This document shows positions 24,041-31,165 of a stretch of 33,449 nucleotides of DNA, piece after piece; positions within the stretch are counted from its first letter, which is position 1; the number at the start of each line of letters is the position of its first letter. Both the position numbers and the translations under genes were made by a program. The DNA comes from Bacteroidota bacterium (GTDB lineage Bacteria > Bacteroidota > Bacteroidia > Palsa-948), in NCBI GenBank assembly GCA_016213435.1, contig JACRAL010000142.1, positions 1 to 33,449 on the forward strand, written 5' to 3'. Under the pieces are notes generated by a model that was not told the origin of the DNA, ran no database searches, and saw only the letters and a list, made by a program, of their open reading frames with translations.

Positions 24041-24206
24041 TTGTTTCATTTTATTTCAAATTTCTACTCGTTTAACTTAAAGTTTTCCCCATTTAGTTCA
24101 AATTTTCTCCCCCGAAGTTTAATCTTTCTCCCCCATTTATGAGTCTTTCTCCCCCGAATGTCAAAAATATTCCCCCGATATTGAATCTTTTTCCCCCTAT
24201 TTTCAT
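24041..24206 (-). repeat. Tandem 21-bp repeat tract with phased G5 runs
   Basis: On the minus strand GGGGGA starts each unit. The C5 runs on the plus strand begin at 24109, 24130, 24151, 24172 and 24193, exactly 21 bp apart, with a weaker CCCC at 24087 and decaying GAAA-type units toward 24041. Unit consensus is roughly GGGGGAGAAAGATTNAANNTC. It is not a CRISPR array, because there are no spacers. Confidence 0.85.
24093..24206 (-). CDS. Possible 37-aa heptad-repeat ORF encoded by the 21-bp tract
   Basis: ATG ORF reading MKIGGKRFNIGGIFLTFGGE... and continuing through five GG[KIE]xxxx heptads to GGENLN-stop. It starts 12 nt after the stop of the 341-aa gene. Because the unit is 21 bp, the frame is preserved across units and no stop arises until unit decay. 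A second stop-interrupted heptad, MGKTLS, follows. Whether it is translated is unknown. The tract may instead act as DNA or RNA. Confidence 0.35.
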   Translation of the reverse strand: MKIGGKRFNIGGIFLTFGGERLINGGERLNFGGENLN

Positions 24207-24218
24207 TCTTTTTCTCGT

Positions 24219-25244
24219 TTATCTGTTTCGTAATACCCTGAATTTACATGTAACGGTAGTAGAAGGGTTCACAACGGTAATCGTGCTATATCCTTTAATC
24301 ATTCCTAATATTTCACTTGGCTGAACGATGGCAGGTGTGCCTGTAGCGGTTTCCCCTTTATATACATGAACGGCAACGGTGCCTATATTGGTTAAAACAC
24401 TTCCAATAATAATACTGCTGATAGTAATTTGTTCGGCAGGTAGCACGGTGCTTATGCGTTCAGTGGGCGCTTGTGGCGAATCATCCACCGTGATGCCCCA
24501 TTCGCCTAATTTTTTTTCGCTGCCTTTATAAAGTTTCATCAGGTAATCTGTAATGGCATGCAGATGATCGAGCACAGGCTCCCATAAATTATCTCTCAGC
24601 TGGGTGGCTTCTTCGGCATTACGGCTCATGGCTAAGTGATTGGCATGAGCGGTCTCGGCTTCGGCAACGGCTATTGCATCTGCATTGATATCAACGCTAT
24701 GTTCGGTGAGGTAAGCGTTTAAAGGTCTTATGCTGGTGGCTGTGGCGGATTCGTAAAGCATGGTCTCGCTGTCTTCATACAGCATTTCTTCTTCGTCTTC
24801 GGCAAGCATATCGGCTATTGCTGCATAATTATTGTGCGTTGCTGCGATGTCTTTTACAAGCGCGGCACGGCTTATGAAATCGGGCGGATAATTTATCCGG
24901 TTTTGATTATCAACGGTAACGCCCCAGTCGCCTAGCAGCTGCACATTGGGGGCGTAAAAGGATTTTAGGAACTGAACTTCTGCGCGTGTGTTTGAAAAAA
25001 CGGGCTCGAATTTCAAATCGCGCAGCTGCACCTGCTCTTCGGCATCGCGCATAAATTGTTTTTGATTGGCATCGTGCGTGGCGGCTGTATTGGAGGCAGT
25101 GGTATCGTCATTCAGGTTGATGTTTTTCTGCACCAGCAGAGCGCTAAGCACGCTGCCTGCGCCATCGGCATCGTGTTTGGTTTTAACAAGCCGGAGCAGC
25201 TCTTTCTGCTCTGAAAAACTTTCCGGAAAATTTCTTCTTGCCAT
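24219..25244 (-). CDS. 341-aa hypothetical protein with an internal duplication
   Basis: No signal peptide. Two related segments are visible. In the first half, MRDAEEQVQLRDLKFEPVF is followed by LLGDWGVTVDNQ (about 65-112). In the second, SRNAEEATQLRDNLWEPVL is followed by KLGEWGITVDDS (about 200-255). An acidic spacer (AEDEEEMLYEDSETMLYE) lies between, and a beta-rich tail (EQITISSIIIGSVLTNIGTVAVHVYKGETATG) follows. I do not recognise a named family. DNA of the two halves has diverged, so the duplication is old. It is preceded by the 65-aa ORF 21 bp away and followed by the 21-bp tract, suggesting one transcript. Confidence 0.75.
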   Translation of the reverse strand: MARRNFPESFSEQKELLRLVKTKHDADGAGSVLSALLVQKNINLNDDTTASNTAATHDANQKQFMRDAEEQVQLRDLKFEPVFSNTRAEVQFLKSFYAPNVQLLGDWGVTVDNQNRINYPPDFISRAALVKDIAATHNNYAAIADMLAEDEEEMLYEDSETMLYESATATSIRPLNAYLTEHSVDINADAIAVAEAETAHANHLAMSRNAEEATQLRDNLWEPVLDHLHAITDYLMKLYKGSEKKLGEWGITVDDSPQAPTERISTVLPAEQITISSIIIGSVLTNIGTVAVHVYKGETATGTPAIVQPSEILGMIKGYSTITVVNPSTTVTCKFRVLRNR

Positions 25245-25265
25245 GGGGTGATGAGTTATTTGGAC

Positions 25266-25463
25266 CTAGTTTTTTTTGAAGCCACTCGTTTTTTGAAGGG
25301 GTAGGGACGCCTTTCTTCCCCTCTTTGAAGGGGCAAGGGGGCTTTTTGTTCCGCTCAGATCAGCTTCCCACAGCTTCTTCATCTCCTTTTGCCATTTTTT
25401 CCATTGGCGGATTTCCTTTTTGGTGGGTGGTGGTCCGGGTAATTCAAATCCGAGTGCTATCAT
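25266..25463 (-). CDS. 65-aa small protein with a repeat-encoded C-terminus
   Basis: The first ~37 residues (MIALGFELPGPPPTKKEIRQ, then WKKWQKEMKKLWEADLS) look like a real basic helical protein. The remainder (SPLAPSKRGRKASLPLQ...) is encoded by the C-rich palindromic repeat, in the frame that gives PSxKG in AspRS and E1. It starts the minus-strand run into the 341-aa gene. No family recognised. Confidence 0.45.
   Translation of the reverse strand: MIALGFELPGPPPTKKEIRQWKKWQKEMKKLWEADLSGTKSPLAPSKRGRKASLPLQKTSGFKKN
25293..25343 (-). repeat. C-rich palindromic element in the 65-aa ORF
   Basis: On the minus strand CCCCCTTGCCCCTTCAAAGAGGGGAAG, translated PLAPSKRG. It aligns in frame with the aspS and E1 copies (ccc-tcc-aaa-ggg versus cct-tca-aag-agg). 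Confidence 0.65.
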
Positions 25464-25493
25464 AGTGTTTGGTTTAGTCCCCCTTCGGGGGGC

Positions 25494-25542
25494 AATCCGC
25501 TCCGAAGGATTCCTTACAGAAAGGACTCCTTCGGAGCGGATT
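25494..25542. repeat. Perfect 16-bp inverted repeat in a divergent gap
   Basis: AATCCGCTCCGAAGGA (25494-25509) and TCCTTCGGAGCGGATT (25527-25542) are exact inverse complements around a 17-nt loop that itself holds CCTT/AAGG. Just upstream is CCCCCttcGGGGGG (25479-25492). It sits between the minus-strand 65-aa ORF and the plus-strand 513-aa gene. The rest of 25464-25713 shows no gene. Two similar TATCTTACAAnCATG strings occur at about 25610 and 25702. Confidence 0.8.
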
Positions 25543-25713
25543 TGGTGTTTTGTTTTTTCTATAACAAAGGTCGGTCAAAGAAACCGTGCCGGAGGAATAA
25601 CTTTCATTAGTATCTTACAAACATGATTTATAATATTTATTCGAAAGAATCTTTTCTTTGCTACGCATTAACAGAATTATGAATACCTTGCATCCTCATT
25701 ATATCTTACAATC

Positions 25714-27255
25714 ATGAAAAAGACCAGTGCTGCTCTTTTTGAGTTGATCCGCTCACTCAGCATGGCTGAAAAGAAGTATTTCAAAATTTTTTCCTCCTTG
25801 CAAAGCGGAGATAAAAGCTATCTGAAATTATATGATGCGATAGAAAGACAACGCGTGTATAATGAAGATGACATTCGCAGAACTTGCCGCGGACAAAATT
25901 TTCTGCTGCAGCTTCCTGTAGCCAAGAATCGTCTTTACAGCTATATTCTTCGAAGTCTTGAAATTTATCATAACAACGCAGACATTAATCTGCGCAGACA
26001 AATAAGCAAAGCCGGAATTCTTTTAGAAAAGGGACTTACCACGCAGGCGCTGAGATTATTAAAGACTTCCAAAGCAATCGCCTACGAGCATGAGCGATGG
26101 GAATTGCTGATGGAAATATTGGTGATAGAAAGAACTCCTTACACAACACTGGATTTGTTGGACATTTCTCATCTAAACAAAGAAATGGAAGCCGTATTGA
26201 AAAAATTAAACAACATTAATGACTACCGAAAAATACACCTTAAGGTAACAAACATGTTGAGAGAAGCAGGAACCATGCGCACAAAAAAGGAAGAATCGCT
26301 TGTTGAAAAACTACTACAACATCCTCTTTTACGCAATTCCAAACAGGCATCCTGTGCAGAAGCAAAAGCATGTTATTATGAAATTTGGTCTTTTTATTTT
26401 AGCTTTAAGCGGGACTTTGTTAGAGGATACAAAACATCAAAAGAACAATGTGATTTTATAGAAACACACTTTCACCAATTAAGAGATCCTGAAAAAAGAC
26501 ATTTGTTTGCCTTGAATATGTCCGTGATCTTCATTGGATATCTTTTACCTTCCTACTGCAATATGTATGGCGAAATGCAGGATCTGTTGCAAAAAATCCG
26601 CACTTATCCAACTGCTTCTCTTGTACTTAAAGCCACATTTTGGACATCTTCCTATGTAAATGAATTAAATACGCTCATGCTTACAAGTGACTTTGAAAAA
26701 GTATTTCCGGCTATAAAAGCGATAGAAGAAAATAAAGAGCTGCTGAATCAAGCCCCTGTTGTTTACAAAATGAACCTCTATTACAATATGTCCTATATGC
26801 TTTTTGGCGTAGGCAGCTATGACGAAGCATTGCACTGGATCAAAAAAATCTTGGACCAGCCCACAGACGAACTCCGGCAGGATGTACAGGCAGGTGCACG
26901 AATTCTCGATCTGCTCATCCATTACGAATTGCACAAGGACGAAGAATTTCTGGATTCATTGAAACGCAGCGCCCTGCATTTCCTTTCCACACGGCACCGA
27001 TTTTTCAAAGTAGAAGAGGCATTGATGTATTGCTTGCATCAAATTATGGGCAAGTCAATCAGCAGAAAAAAACGGAGCGCTGCTCTTCAAGAATTAAAAA
27101 CAAGCTTGCTGAAACTGATGAAGAACCCAATGGAAAAAGCAGCGTTAGAGGACTTTGACTTTCTGAGCTGGGTAGAAAGCAAAATTCAGAATAAAACTTT
27201 TGCGGAAGTGGTGAGAGAGAAAGCGAAACAATCTATAGGGTATCATGACCATTAA
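25714..27255 (+). CDS. 513-aa helical-repeat hypothetical protein
   Basis: Cytoplasmic by sequence (no signal or membrane segment). Almost wholly helical with TPR-like helix pairs, for example LEKGLTTQALRLLKTSKAIAYEHERWELL (about 108-136) and YYNMSYMLFGVGSYDEALHWIKKIL (about 354-378). N-terminal ALFELIRSLSMAEKKYFKIF resembles uncharacterised Bacteroidota proteins of similar length. No catalytic motif seen. It probably serves in protein-protein contacts. It converges on the 539-aa membrane protein with 36 bp between stops. Confidence 0.8.
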   Translation: MKKTSAALFELIRSLSMAEKKYFKIFSSLQSGDKSYLKLYDAIERQRVYNEDDIRRTCRGQNFLLQLPVAKNRLYSYILRSLEIYHNNADINLRRQISKAGILLEKGLTTQALRLLKTSKAIAYEHERWELLMEILVIERTPYTTLDLLDISHLNKEMEAVLKKLNNINDYRKIHLKVTNMLREAGTMRTKKEESLVEKLLQHPLLRNSKQASCAEAKACYYEIWSFYFSFKRDFVRGYKTSKEQCDFIETHFHQLRDPEKRHLFALNMSVIFIGYLLPSYCNMYGEMQDLLQKIRTYPTASLVLKATFWTSSYVNELNTLMLTSDFEKVFPAIKAIEENKELLNQAPVVYKMNLYYNMSYMLFGVGSYDEALHWIKKILDQPTDELRQDVQAGARILDLLIHYELHKDEEFLDSLKRSALHFLSTRHRFFKVEEALMYCLHQIMGKSISRKKRSAALQELKTSLLKLMKNPMEKAALEDFDFLSWVESKIQNKTFAEVVREKAKQSIGYHDH

Positions 27256-27291
27256 TTGAGTATCCTATTTTTTGACTAAACTAAAGTGAAA

Positions 27292-28911
27292 TCATTCTGC
27301 TTTTTTCCATATTCCGTTTGAGGTGTATATGAATATGGCATTTGAAGGAACCTCTTTCTTGAAAATAAGTTTATACGAGCATCCTGTGGAATCAAAAATA
27401 ACTTTGTATTCCTGTGTTTCATACGATTTTGGCCAGCCGTCAATACAAAAATGAGGCGTACGCTTTGCAGGACCGGTCACTTCAATAATATTATCTGATA
27501 TTTTTACCGATAGCAATGTATCAGTCCATGATTCCTGGTATGTTCCTGATATGACATGAATTTTTTCTACGGAATATTTATTATACCGCATATAAATTGT
27601 TTCCGGAAAAGACGAACGGAATGCCGCCACACCTTTGTAATAAGAAGGGACGTTGAGTACATATATATTATCGTATTTCAAAAACGGTTTATAATTTTGA
27701 ATTAACTGTGTGTAATATTCATTCGCAGAATTCCAAACAGTAATTGTCTGCATAAGCAGCATCCAGCTGAGAACGCAATACCCGATCAGCACAGGCAATG
27801 CAAACTTTTTCAGAAAGAAATACACTGCGGATACCAGAAAAATATAAAAGAAAGCGGAAGATTGATATCCGTATCTATCCGGATAAACATATTTTAAGAA
27901 GGAAGAATCGAGTGGCAAAACCGGAAGAAGCGCAATCGTGAAGCACACAAACATTGTCAGTAAAAAATATCCGTATTTTTTACTACTTTTTATTATTCTC
28001 TTGACAATAAGAGTAAAAACTGCACCTGATATGACGAGCAGCACAATACCTGTATAATAATTGCTGAAAATATTTCTTGCAAAAAGATCAACATTGTTAA
28101 GTGGCAAGTACCTGTAGAAAAGAAAAAACTTTGCCAGGTATTTTAGAAAAGTTTTTGCGTAATCGGTGGATTGAGTAATGCTTTCCACAGTTCCTCCATG
28201 CCAGAACCAGTGTCCGCTCCAGATCTTACATGCAATAAAAAAAACAGCTATGAAAAATAACTGCACTACGATTACCTGAGTAAATAACTGTTTGATAGAA
28301 ATCGAAGTTTTGTTTGTCCTCCTGAATAAAAGAAAGAGGACAATGTAGATCAGCGGGCATATTATCGTAAACTCATAGGAAAAAATTCCGAGTAAAAATA
28401 ACAGCTGAATGACAATTAATTTTTTTACGGAAGTAGCCGAAAGGAACAGGATAAAAAAATAAAATCCCATGAATGTTACAAATGCATGGAAAAGTCCGCG
28501 AAATAAAAGAGGCATCCAGACAACATATTCTGTCTGGTAGGGAGAAATTAAAAAAGCAAGAGCCGAAAAAAAAGCAATGACTGTTTCCTGTTTATGAAAA
28601 AAAAGTGTGAGCAGTTTCCTGGCAATTAAAAAAACAAGAAATGCATTAACAGCATGCAGCAGCGTAGAAGTAAGTATCCAGCAAACTGATGACATTCCAA
28701 ATACTTTATAAAGTAACTGGAGCAAAGGCAAGCCGACAAAATAAGGAGCGGAAAAATGTGCGCTTTCGTTGAAACCGGCAACAAATCCTTTTTCAAAAAG
28801 TAATAAATGCGAATAGTTATCGCCCGGAACAAAAATATTCAGGCAGTCTTTGTAGGTAAAAAATCCTATGGCGGTAAGAAGAAAAAAAACAATAAGGTTT
28901 TGCCTGCGCAT
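27292..28911 (-). CDS. Polytopic membrane protein, possible GT-C-type glycosyltransferase
   Basis: 539 residues with about ten hydrophobic segments spread over residues 6-400 and a soluble C-terminal part of about 140 residues. The first loop has FVPGDNYSHLLLFEKGF, an acidic residue soon after TM1 as in GT-C fold glycosyltransferases that use polyprenyl-phosphate sugars. That comparison is an inference from topology, as no definite family motif is seen. Divergent from pssA across 74 bp. Confidence 0.75.
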   Translation of the reverse strand: MRRQNLIVFFLLTAIGFFTYKDCLNIFVPGDNYSHLLLFEKGFVAGFNESAHFSAPYFVGLPLLQLLYKVFGMSSVCWILTSTLLHAVNAFLVFLIARKLLTLFFHKQETVIAFFSALAFLISPYQTEYVVWMPLLFRGLFHAFVTFMGFYFFILFLSATSVKKLIVIQLLFLLGIFSYEFTIICPLIYIVLFLLFRRTNKTSISIKQLFTQVIVVQLFFIAVFFIACKIWSGHWFWHGGTVESITQSTDYAKTFLKYLAKFFLFYRYLPLNNVDLFARNIFSNYYTGIVLLVISGAVFTLIVKRIIKSSKKYGYFLLTMFVCFTIALLPVLPLDSSFLKYVYPDRYGYQSSAFFYIFLVSAVYFFLKKFALPVLIGYCVLSWMLLMQTITVWNSANEYYTQLIQNYKPFLKYDNIYVLNVPSYYKGVAAFRSSFPETIYMRYNKYSVEKIHVISGTYQESWTDTLLSVKISDNIIEVTGPAKRTPHFCIDGWPKSYETQEYKVIFDSTGCSYKLIFKKEVPSNAIFIYTSNGIWKKAE

Positions 28912-28973
28912 TTATTGCTGTCGTTTATAAAATCAAAGATATTAAAAGAAGATATGCAAGAAAAAACCTTTCT

Positions 28974-28981
28974 TACCTTCG
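28974..28981 (+). promoter_or_regulatory. Candidate -7 box for pssA, implying a leaderless transcript
   Basis: TACCTTCG matches TAnnTTYG. With the box at -12 to -5, transcription would begin at 28986, exactly the GTG start codon. No -33 TTTG is evident. Confidence 0.35.
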
Positions 28982-28985
28982 TGTT

Positions 28986-29711
28986 GTGATAAAGAAAAAC
29001 ATCCCCAATCTTTTAACGCTTTGTAATTTGCTTTGCGGATGCATTGCTATTGTATTTGCGTTTGAAGGAAACCTAGTTTGGAGCGCATACATGGTTGGCA
29101 TTGCCTGTATTTTTGATTTCATGGATGGAATGTTTGCACGTCTTTTGAAAGCACATTCAGAAATAGGCAAGCAACTGGATTCACTGGCGGATATGGTGAG
29201 TTTTGGGGTTGTTCCCGGTATGATTATATTTAAATTAATAAATCAAACAATGATAACATGTGGAGCTGATATATTTGTAGCAGCACCAATTTCATTTTCA
29301 GGTTTTTTAGTAACTGCCTTTTCAGCAGTTCGTTTAGCTAAATTTAATTTAGATACAAGACAAACAGATTCTTTCATCGGAGTCCCCACACCTGCCAATA
29401 CAATTCTAATCTCATCACTACCTTTAATACTTCAATTCAATATTTCTAACACTTCATTTATTTTAAATCCATATTTTCTAATTGGACTGACTCTTATTAT
29501 GTCTTATCTCCTCATTGCTCCTCTCCAGCTCTTTGCACTCAAATTCAAAAATTTTTCATGGGCAGACAATAAAGTACGATACCTCTTTCTTGCACTCTCA
29601 TTATTGTTGTTGATTGTATTTCAGTTTGTAGGTATTCCTTTAATTATAATTTTGTACATCGTTTTATCCGTTATCAGTAATATTTTGACAAGAAGTAAAA
29701 CACAATCTTAG
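28986..29711 (+). CDS. pssA: CDP-diacylglycerol-serine O-phosphatidyltransferase
   Basis: 241 residues with a GTG start. The family N-terminus IPNLLTLCNLLCGC follows directly, and no upstream in-frame start exists. The CDP-alcohol phosphotransferase signature DG-x2-AR-x8-G-x3-D-x3-D is complete in DGMFARLLKAHSEIGKQLDS and the next residues LAD. About six to seven membrane helices. It makes phosphatidylserine, the precursor of phosphatidylethanolamine. The purS gene starts 4 bp after its stop, suggesting co-transcription. Confidence 0.94.
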   Translation: MIKKNIPNLLTLCNLLCGCIAIVFAFEGNLVWSAYMVGIACIFDFMDGMFARLLKAHSEIGKQLDSLADMVSFGVVPGMIIFKLINQTMITCGADIFVAAPISFSGFLVTAFSAVRLAKFNLDTRQTDSFIGVPTPANTILISSLPLILQFNISNTSFILNPYFLIGLTLIMSYLLIAPLQLFALKFKNFSWADNKVRYLFLALSLLLLIVFQFVGIPLIIILYIVLSVISNILTRSKTQS

Positions 29712-29715
29712 CAGT

Positions 29716-29973
29716 ATGCCAAAGTTCAAAGCAGAAATCAACGTAATGCCTCTCAAGGCACTTCTCGATCCGCAGGGAAAAGCAGTTACAGGCAGTATGA
29801 AAAATATCGGCCTGGCTGAAATAACAAATGTCCGTATCGGCAAGCATATTTCACTCGAAGTGGAAGCTTCCAGCAAAGAAGCCGCACAGAAAAAAGCCGA
29901 AGAATCCTGCAAAAAACTTCTCTCCAATCCTATTATGGAATACTTTGAACTTACGATAGAAGCAAGTAAGTGA
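29716..29973 (+). CDS. purS: Phosphoribosylformylglycinamidine synthase subunit PurS
   Basis: 85 residues, the usual PurS length. FKAEINVMPLKALLDPQGKAV matches the first strand and the conserved LDPQG..V turn, and the segments NVRIGKHISLEVEA and ...KLLSNPIMEYFEL are typical. PurS bridges PurL and PurQ in FGAM synthesis (purine pathway), but neither partner is nearby. A weak terminator-like hairpin follows. Confidence 0.92.
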   Translation: MPKFKAEINVMPLKALLDPQGKAVTGSMKNIGLAEITNVRIGKHISLEVEASSKEAAQKKAEESCKKLLSNPIMEYFELTIEASK

Positions 29974-29991
29974 TTTCTTTCAGGTTCCTTA

Positions 29992-30014
29992 CTCTTGCAT
30001 ACAAGAGAGTTTTT
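29992..30014 (+). terminator. Weak intrinsic terminator after purS
   Basis: 6-bp stem CTCTTG/CAAGAG with a 4-nt loop, then AG and five T. It lies 18 nt past the purS stop and 6 nt before the next ATG, so it could also be a leader structure of the epimerase gene. Confidence 0.35.
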
Positions 30015-30019
30015 ATCAA

Positions 30020-31060
30020 ATGACAAAAAAAATAATTTTTTTTGACTGGTTAATTCTATCTGTTATCCTGACAGTTATTATAGCTGAATACAAAGGAAAC
30101 GAATGGGAAGAAACCATCAGAAAAGGTTATTACAACTCAGTCCTTACAAAAGATTCTATTCCTGCAGAATTTAAAATCTCGATTGATTCATGCGGAATTC
30201 CCTATGTAAATTATTATAAGCGTAATGGAATAACAATCGGTAAGCAATACAATCCCACCATCATAAGCAACTATGCCCTTCAATACTATACCCCTTTTGA
30301 TCAGTCTAAAAATTCAGAAACTGAAAAATATTTTTACAACTGCGCACAGTGGCTCATTAACAATTTAACCTATACGGATGACTATGCGCTGTATATATTT
30401 AACTGGCAAGCTCCTTTTTATCCGCAACTACAAACTCCCTGGACATCCGGTATTGCATCAGGTTCTGCATTAAAAGTATTTGTGTATGCATACAAAAATT
30501 CTCACTCTGAAAAATATCTGGAAGTATCAAAACGTATTTTAAAGGGATTTTATGTTCCGATTGAGCAAGGCGGATTTTCTTGCCAAACAGATAGTGGCTG
30601 GTGGTTCGAAGAGTATGCCGATAAAAATGCAAAGGGACCTCATGTTTTAAACGGACATGTTTCTGCTCTTTTAGGTATCTATGATTTCTACAGAATTACA
30701 AAAAATGATTCTGCCTTTTTTTTATTTCAACAAGGAATAAAGGCGCTTAAACATTCTGTTCACTTATATGACCAAGGAGAAAACAATTGGAGTTATTATG
30801 ATATTTATAAAAAACCTGCTGACAAAAAATACCAGAGAACTATTGTTAAACAAATGAAACAATTATACGCGATAACCGGGGATTCTACTTTTTACAACTA
30901 TTGTATAAAATGGGAAACTCCTCTTAAAGAACCGTATTTGATCAGAATAGTAAAAGAAAAAAATCGCTCTGGGGGATTACTCGTTATAGGATTATGGGCG
31001 GGAATAATCATTGCAGGCATCTGTATCAGGAAATTGTTTTGCAATAAGAGTCCATCCTAA
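30020..31060 (+). CDS. D-glucuronyl C5-epimerase-like protein with membrane anchors
   Basis: 346 residues. The core (about 90-275) matches the glucuronyl C5-epimerase C-terminal fold: PWTSGIASGSALKVFVYAY, the GGFSC...GWWFEEYADKN block and VLNGHVSALLGIYDFYRIT, then YDQGENNWSYYD. The family interconverts D-glucuronate and L-iduronate in polysaccharides in animals, and bacterial members act on surface polymers. Hydrophobic segments at both ends (about 7-24 and 319-338) would place the catalytic domain outside the cytoplasm. The final PS-stop is supplied by a palindromic repeat also found at the tadA end. The substrate in this organism is unknown. Confidence 0.83.
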   Translation: MTKKIIFFDWLILSVILTVIIAEYKGNEWEETIRKGYYNSVLTKDSIPAEFKISIDSCGIPYVNYYKRNGITIGKQYNPTIISNYALQYYTPFDQSKNSETEKYFYNCAQWLINNLTYTDDYALYIFNWQAPFYPQLQTPWTSGIASGSALKVFVYAYKNSHSEKYLEVSKRILKGFYVPIEQGGFSCQTDSGWWFEEYADKNAKGPHVLNGHVSALLGIYDFYRITKNDSAFFLFQQGIKALKHSVHLYDQGENNWSYYDIYKKPADKKYQRTIVKQMKQLYAITGDSTFYNYCIKWETPLKEPYLIRIVKEKNRSGGLLVIGLWAGIIIAGICIRKLFCNKSPS

Positions 31061-31097
31061 ATGAGCTACGCTCGCAAGCCATGCTTGTCCGAAGGGA
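31052..31097 (+). repeat. Stop-codon-carrying palindromic element at the C5-epimerase 3' end
   Basis: CCATCCTAAATGAGCTACGC and on through TTGTCCGAAGGG aligns to the complement of 3399-3446 at tadA. In both, CCA TCC TAA is in frame as Pro-Ser-stop. A trailing GGAATAACTTTCA piece is also found at about 25599. Confidence 0.75.
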
Positions 31098-31128
31098 ATA
31101 ACTTTCAGTTCGCATGCATTATATGGAT

Positions 31129-31163
31129 TTATCTCCCCCCCCTTCGGGAGGGACGGGGTGGGC
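31129..31163. repeat. C-rich hairpin between the epimerase gene and lepA (convergent)
   Basis: CTCCC...GGGAG (31133-31150) followed by GACGGGGTGGGC. It is a member of the C-rich intergenic family and could help terminate both converging transcripts. Confidence 0.55.
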
Positions 31164-31165
31164 TT

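Noticed and set aside
24041-24206. CRISPR-like array of regularly spaced motifs
   Set aside because: The period is only 21 bp, there are no unique spacers of CRISPR length, repeats are degenerate, and no cas gene is nearby. It is a tandem repeat tract.
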